6,133 nt of DNA from Pseudomonadota bacterium (GTDB lineage Bacteria; Pseudomonadota; Alphaproteobacteria; Rhizobiales; Kaistiaceae). Shown here one piece after another: positions 4,661 through 6,133 of this stretch (position 1 is the stretch's first letter; each line of letters begins with the position of its first letter). The notes beneath the pieces were generated by a model that saw only the letters and a list, made by a program, of their open reading frames with translations, made no database searches and was not told the DNA's origin. The stretch is taken from contig JAEVZM010000637.1 of assembly GCA_023392225.1 (NCBI GenBank), forward strand, positions 1 to 6,133, written 5' to 3'. The translations under genes and the position numbers were made by a program.

Positions 4661-5581
4661 CTACGGCTGGATCGGATAGGGCGTGGCGTAGACCGCCCCG
4701 TCCTCGTCGGGCGAGGCGAGCGAGGCCGGCGCGGTGATGAAGAGGACGCTCTGGTCCTCGTTCAGCGTCGACGACGTGACGTAGGCCTGCGGCACCGGCA
4801 CGGTCGCGACCAGCGACCCCGTGGGATCGACGACGAGGAGGTGCCCCGCCCCATACTCGGCGATGATCAGGTTGCCGTCGCGGTCGACGGCGAGGCCGTC
4901 GGGCCCGAGCTCCCAGCCGCGCGTCGGATCGGTCCCCTCGACATCGTCGAGCGCCACGAACACGCGCCGTCCGTGAAGCGTCCCATCGGCGGCGACGTCG
5001 AAGACAAGGACACGCCGGCTGAGGTGCTCGGAGGCGTAGAGGAGCGCGCCGTCCGGCGAGAGCACCACGCCGTTGGCATAGTGGATGTCGCGGGCGACCC
5101 GGGTGAGCGTGCCATCGGCGGCGAGATGGAGGATGGCGCCGGTCGCCCGCGCCCCCGGCGAAAAGACACCGGAGGACGAGAAATAGACCCCGCCCCTGCC
5201 GTCGCTGCCCGCGGCATTGGGATCGGCGAAGGGCTGCCCCTCGCTGTCGCGGTCGATGATCTCGATGAGCGCGCCATCGCGGCTGATCCGCGCCACCACC
5301 TCTTCGCGATGGCAGAGCACGACCAGCGTCTCGCCGGCCGGGGTCACCGACGTCGGCCCGCACCCGTCCCGGGACCACAGCACGTGATTGGCGACGCCAT
5401 CGAAGCGCATGACGCGGTCACTGCCCATCTCGGCGTAGTAGAGGTCGCCATCGACCACCGAGGGCCCCTCGGGATAGGCCGAGGCGGGGTTGACCGGCAC
5501 GAGGTCGAGCGCATGCGCCGCCGGCAGGGCGAACCCGAGCGCCGCCGCAAGGGCGAGGAGGAGTGCGCCGGCACCGCGCAT
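4661..5581 (-). CDS. Secreted SMP-30/gluconolactonase-type beta-propeller protein
   Basis: A 306-residue protein with a signal peptide (residues 1-25, ending PAAHA), then a six-bladed propeller of the SMP-30/gluconolactonase/LRE family. The expected metal and active-site positions are present: E38 in YPEGP, an Asn in DPNAAGSDGRGGVYF (N122), N170 in YANGVVLSPDG and D228 in GPDGLAVDRDGN. Family members open sugar lactones or related esters with a divalent metal; the substrate here is unknown. C74 and C90 may form a disulfide, in line with export to the periplasm. ATG 5581 is chosen over an Arg-rich in-frame extension. Its start is 2 nt beyond the stop of the upstream cupin gene, implying one operon and possibly coupled translation; a GGAGG (5598 to 5594) lies 12 nt upstream, rather far. 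Confidence 0.85.
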   Translation of the reverse strand: MRGAGALLLALAAALGFALPAAHALDLVPVNPASAYPEGPSVVDGDLYYAEMGSDRVMRFDGVANHVLWSRDGCGPTSVTPAGETLVVLCHREEVVARISRDGALIEIIDRDSEGQPFADPNAAGSDGRGGVYFSSSGVFSPGARATGAILHLAADGTLTRVARDIHYANGVVLSPDGALLYASEHLSRRVLVFDVAADGTLHGRRVFVALDDVEGTDPTRGWELGPDGLAVDRDGNLIIAEYGAGHLLVVDPTGSLVATVPVPQAYVTSSTLNEDQSVLFITAPASLASPDEDGAVYATPYPIQP

Positions 5582-5583
5582 GT

Positions 5584-6133
5584 TCAGCGGGGGCCTCCGG
5601 CCGGCACGTCCCGCACCGACGCAGCGATCTCGCGGATATCGGCGGCCACCGAGGGGTGTGACGCGGCAAGCGCGTCGACATCGCCGATCTCGACGTCCTC
5701 GGCCGGGACCACGCCGGGCCACTCGGTACTTCCGCCGAGAAACCAGGCACCGTCGCCGAGGAGCCGCGCGGTGTGGAACGTATTGCCCGGGATGTGGAGC
5801 TGGACCCGTTGTCCGGCGCGGATGTCGGAACCGACGACGACGCGCTCCGCGGAGCCGTCCTCGTGCAGGAGAAACACCTCCAGCGGGTCACCGAGATAGA
5901 AGTGGTAGAGCTGATCGTTCCGGATCCGATGCGGGCGCACGGGCGCGGTCGGCGTCACGAGAAAGTAGAGCGCCGAACCGAGCGGCCGGCCATTGGCGAA
6001 CGGCGCCGGCAGACCACCGGGCGCTATGTCCAGCGGGCTCGAGAAGGTGACCCGGACAAAGCCGCAGGTCGCGTTCGGCTGGAGATCGAGGAGACGGATG
6101 ACCTCGTCGGCATCGATCCGCGCTTCCTCCGGT
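5584..6133 (-). CDS. Cupin_5 (DUF985) family protein, N-terminus outside the window
   Basis: The frame is open from the right edge to the TGA at 5584-5586, giving about 183 visible residues. Conserved parts in order are ADEVIRLLDLQPN near the visible start, SALYFLVTP, HRIRNDQLYHFYLGDPLEVFLL, LHIPGNTFHTARL and GGSTEWPGVVPAEDVE. These fit the DUF985/cupin_5 family (PF06172), a small double-stranded beta-helix fold. HRxxxDQLYHF and the later H-TARL region hold possible metal-binding histidines. The family has no firmly known reaction, and links to sugar or lactone chemistry are only suggestive. The GTG at 5958 would split the domain and is not a start. The gene probably begins shortly beyond the edge, since family members are about 160-200 residues. 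It leads the operon with the SMP-30-like gene. Confidence 0.8.
   Translation of the reverse strand, partial: PEEARIDADEVIRLLDLQPNATCGFVRVTFSSPLDIAPGGLPAPFANGRPLGSALYFLVTPTAPVRPHRIRNDQLYHFYLGDPLEVFLLHEDGSAERVVVGSDIRAGQRVQLHIPGNTFHTARLLGDGAWFLGGSTEWPGVVPAEDVEIGDVDALAASHPSVAADIREIAASVRDVPAGGPR

Noticed and set aside
4470..5378. Long minus-strand frame of 302 codons overlapping the SMP-30 gene
   Set aside because: Its product is Arg/Gly/Pro-rich without hydrophobic core patterning. The other minus-strand frame has a signal peptide and full propeller motifs.
4841..5899. 352-codon plus-strand frame antisense to the cupin/SMP-30 operon
   Set aside because: It mirrors the codon bias of the real genes on the other strand and shows no family motifs.
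5584..5958. Short 124-residue cupin beginning at GTG 5958
   Set aside because: The frame stays open to the window edge and the residues before it match the cupin_5 N-terminal part, so the gene is longer.
1..6133. CRISPR arrays, tRNA, rRNA, insertion sequences, defence-system genes
   Set aside because: No direct-repeat arrays, transposase motifs, tRNA-like cloverleaf or defence domains were seen on either strand.

Overview
The window comes from a GC-rich alphaproteobacterium, most likely Hyphomicrobiales (Rhizobiales)-like. The evidence is an unmistakable CtrA and DivK, a ChpT-type histidine phosphotransferase end, an alphaproteobacterial-type FliJ, and clustered GANTC sites, the target of the CcrM cell-cycle DNA methylase. 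Genus cannot be set from the sequence alone.

Layout. Positions 2-163 (+) hold the C-terminal end of a ChpT-like phosphotransferase, followed by two hairpins that probably end transcription from both sides. ctrA (258-959, -) lies tail-to-tail with it. Positions 960-1369 are a long AT-richer control region shared by ctrA and the divergent fliJ (1370-1753, +). It holds all six TTAA tetramers I could find in the window and five GANTC sites. A GNAT acetyltransferase (1761-2384, -) converges on fliJ and is divergent from divK (2564-2935, +). The divK leader carries four more GANTC sites.

The second half encodes mainly exported or accessory proteins. They are a secreted protein with an HdeA-like front half (2940-3686, -), a divergent secreted DUF1194/von Willebrand A-like protein (3824-4657, +), and a probable two-gene operon reading leftwards. 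That operon is a cupin_5/DUF985 protein (runs off the right edge, ends 5584) followed by a secreted SMP-30/gluconolactonase-type beta-propeller (4661-5581).

How the parts fit. In known alphaproteobacteria ChpT passes phosphate from CckA to CtrA, DivK lowers CckA kinase activity, and CtrA switches on flagellar and division genes. Here chpT, ctrA, fliJ and divK lie within about 3 kb, and the two cell-cycle promoters hold 9 of the 11 GANTC sites found by eye in the window. The most interesting signal is therefore regulatory: a dense CtrA-box plus methylation-site control region, including three TTAAC motifs spaced exactly 32 bp apart. I saw no mobile element, CRISPR array, tRNA or rRNA, and no evidence for an entirely new defence or metabolic system.
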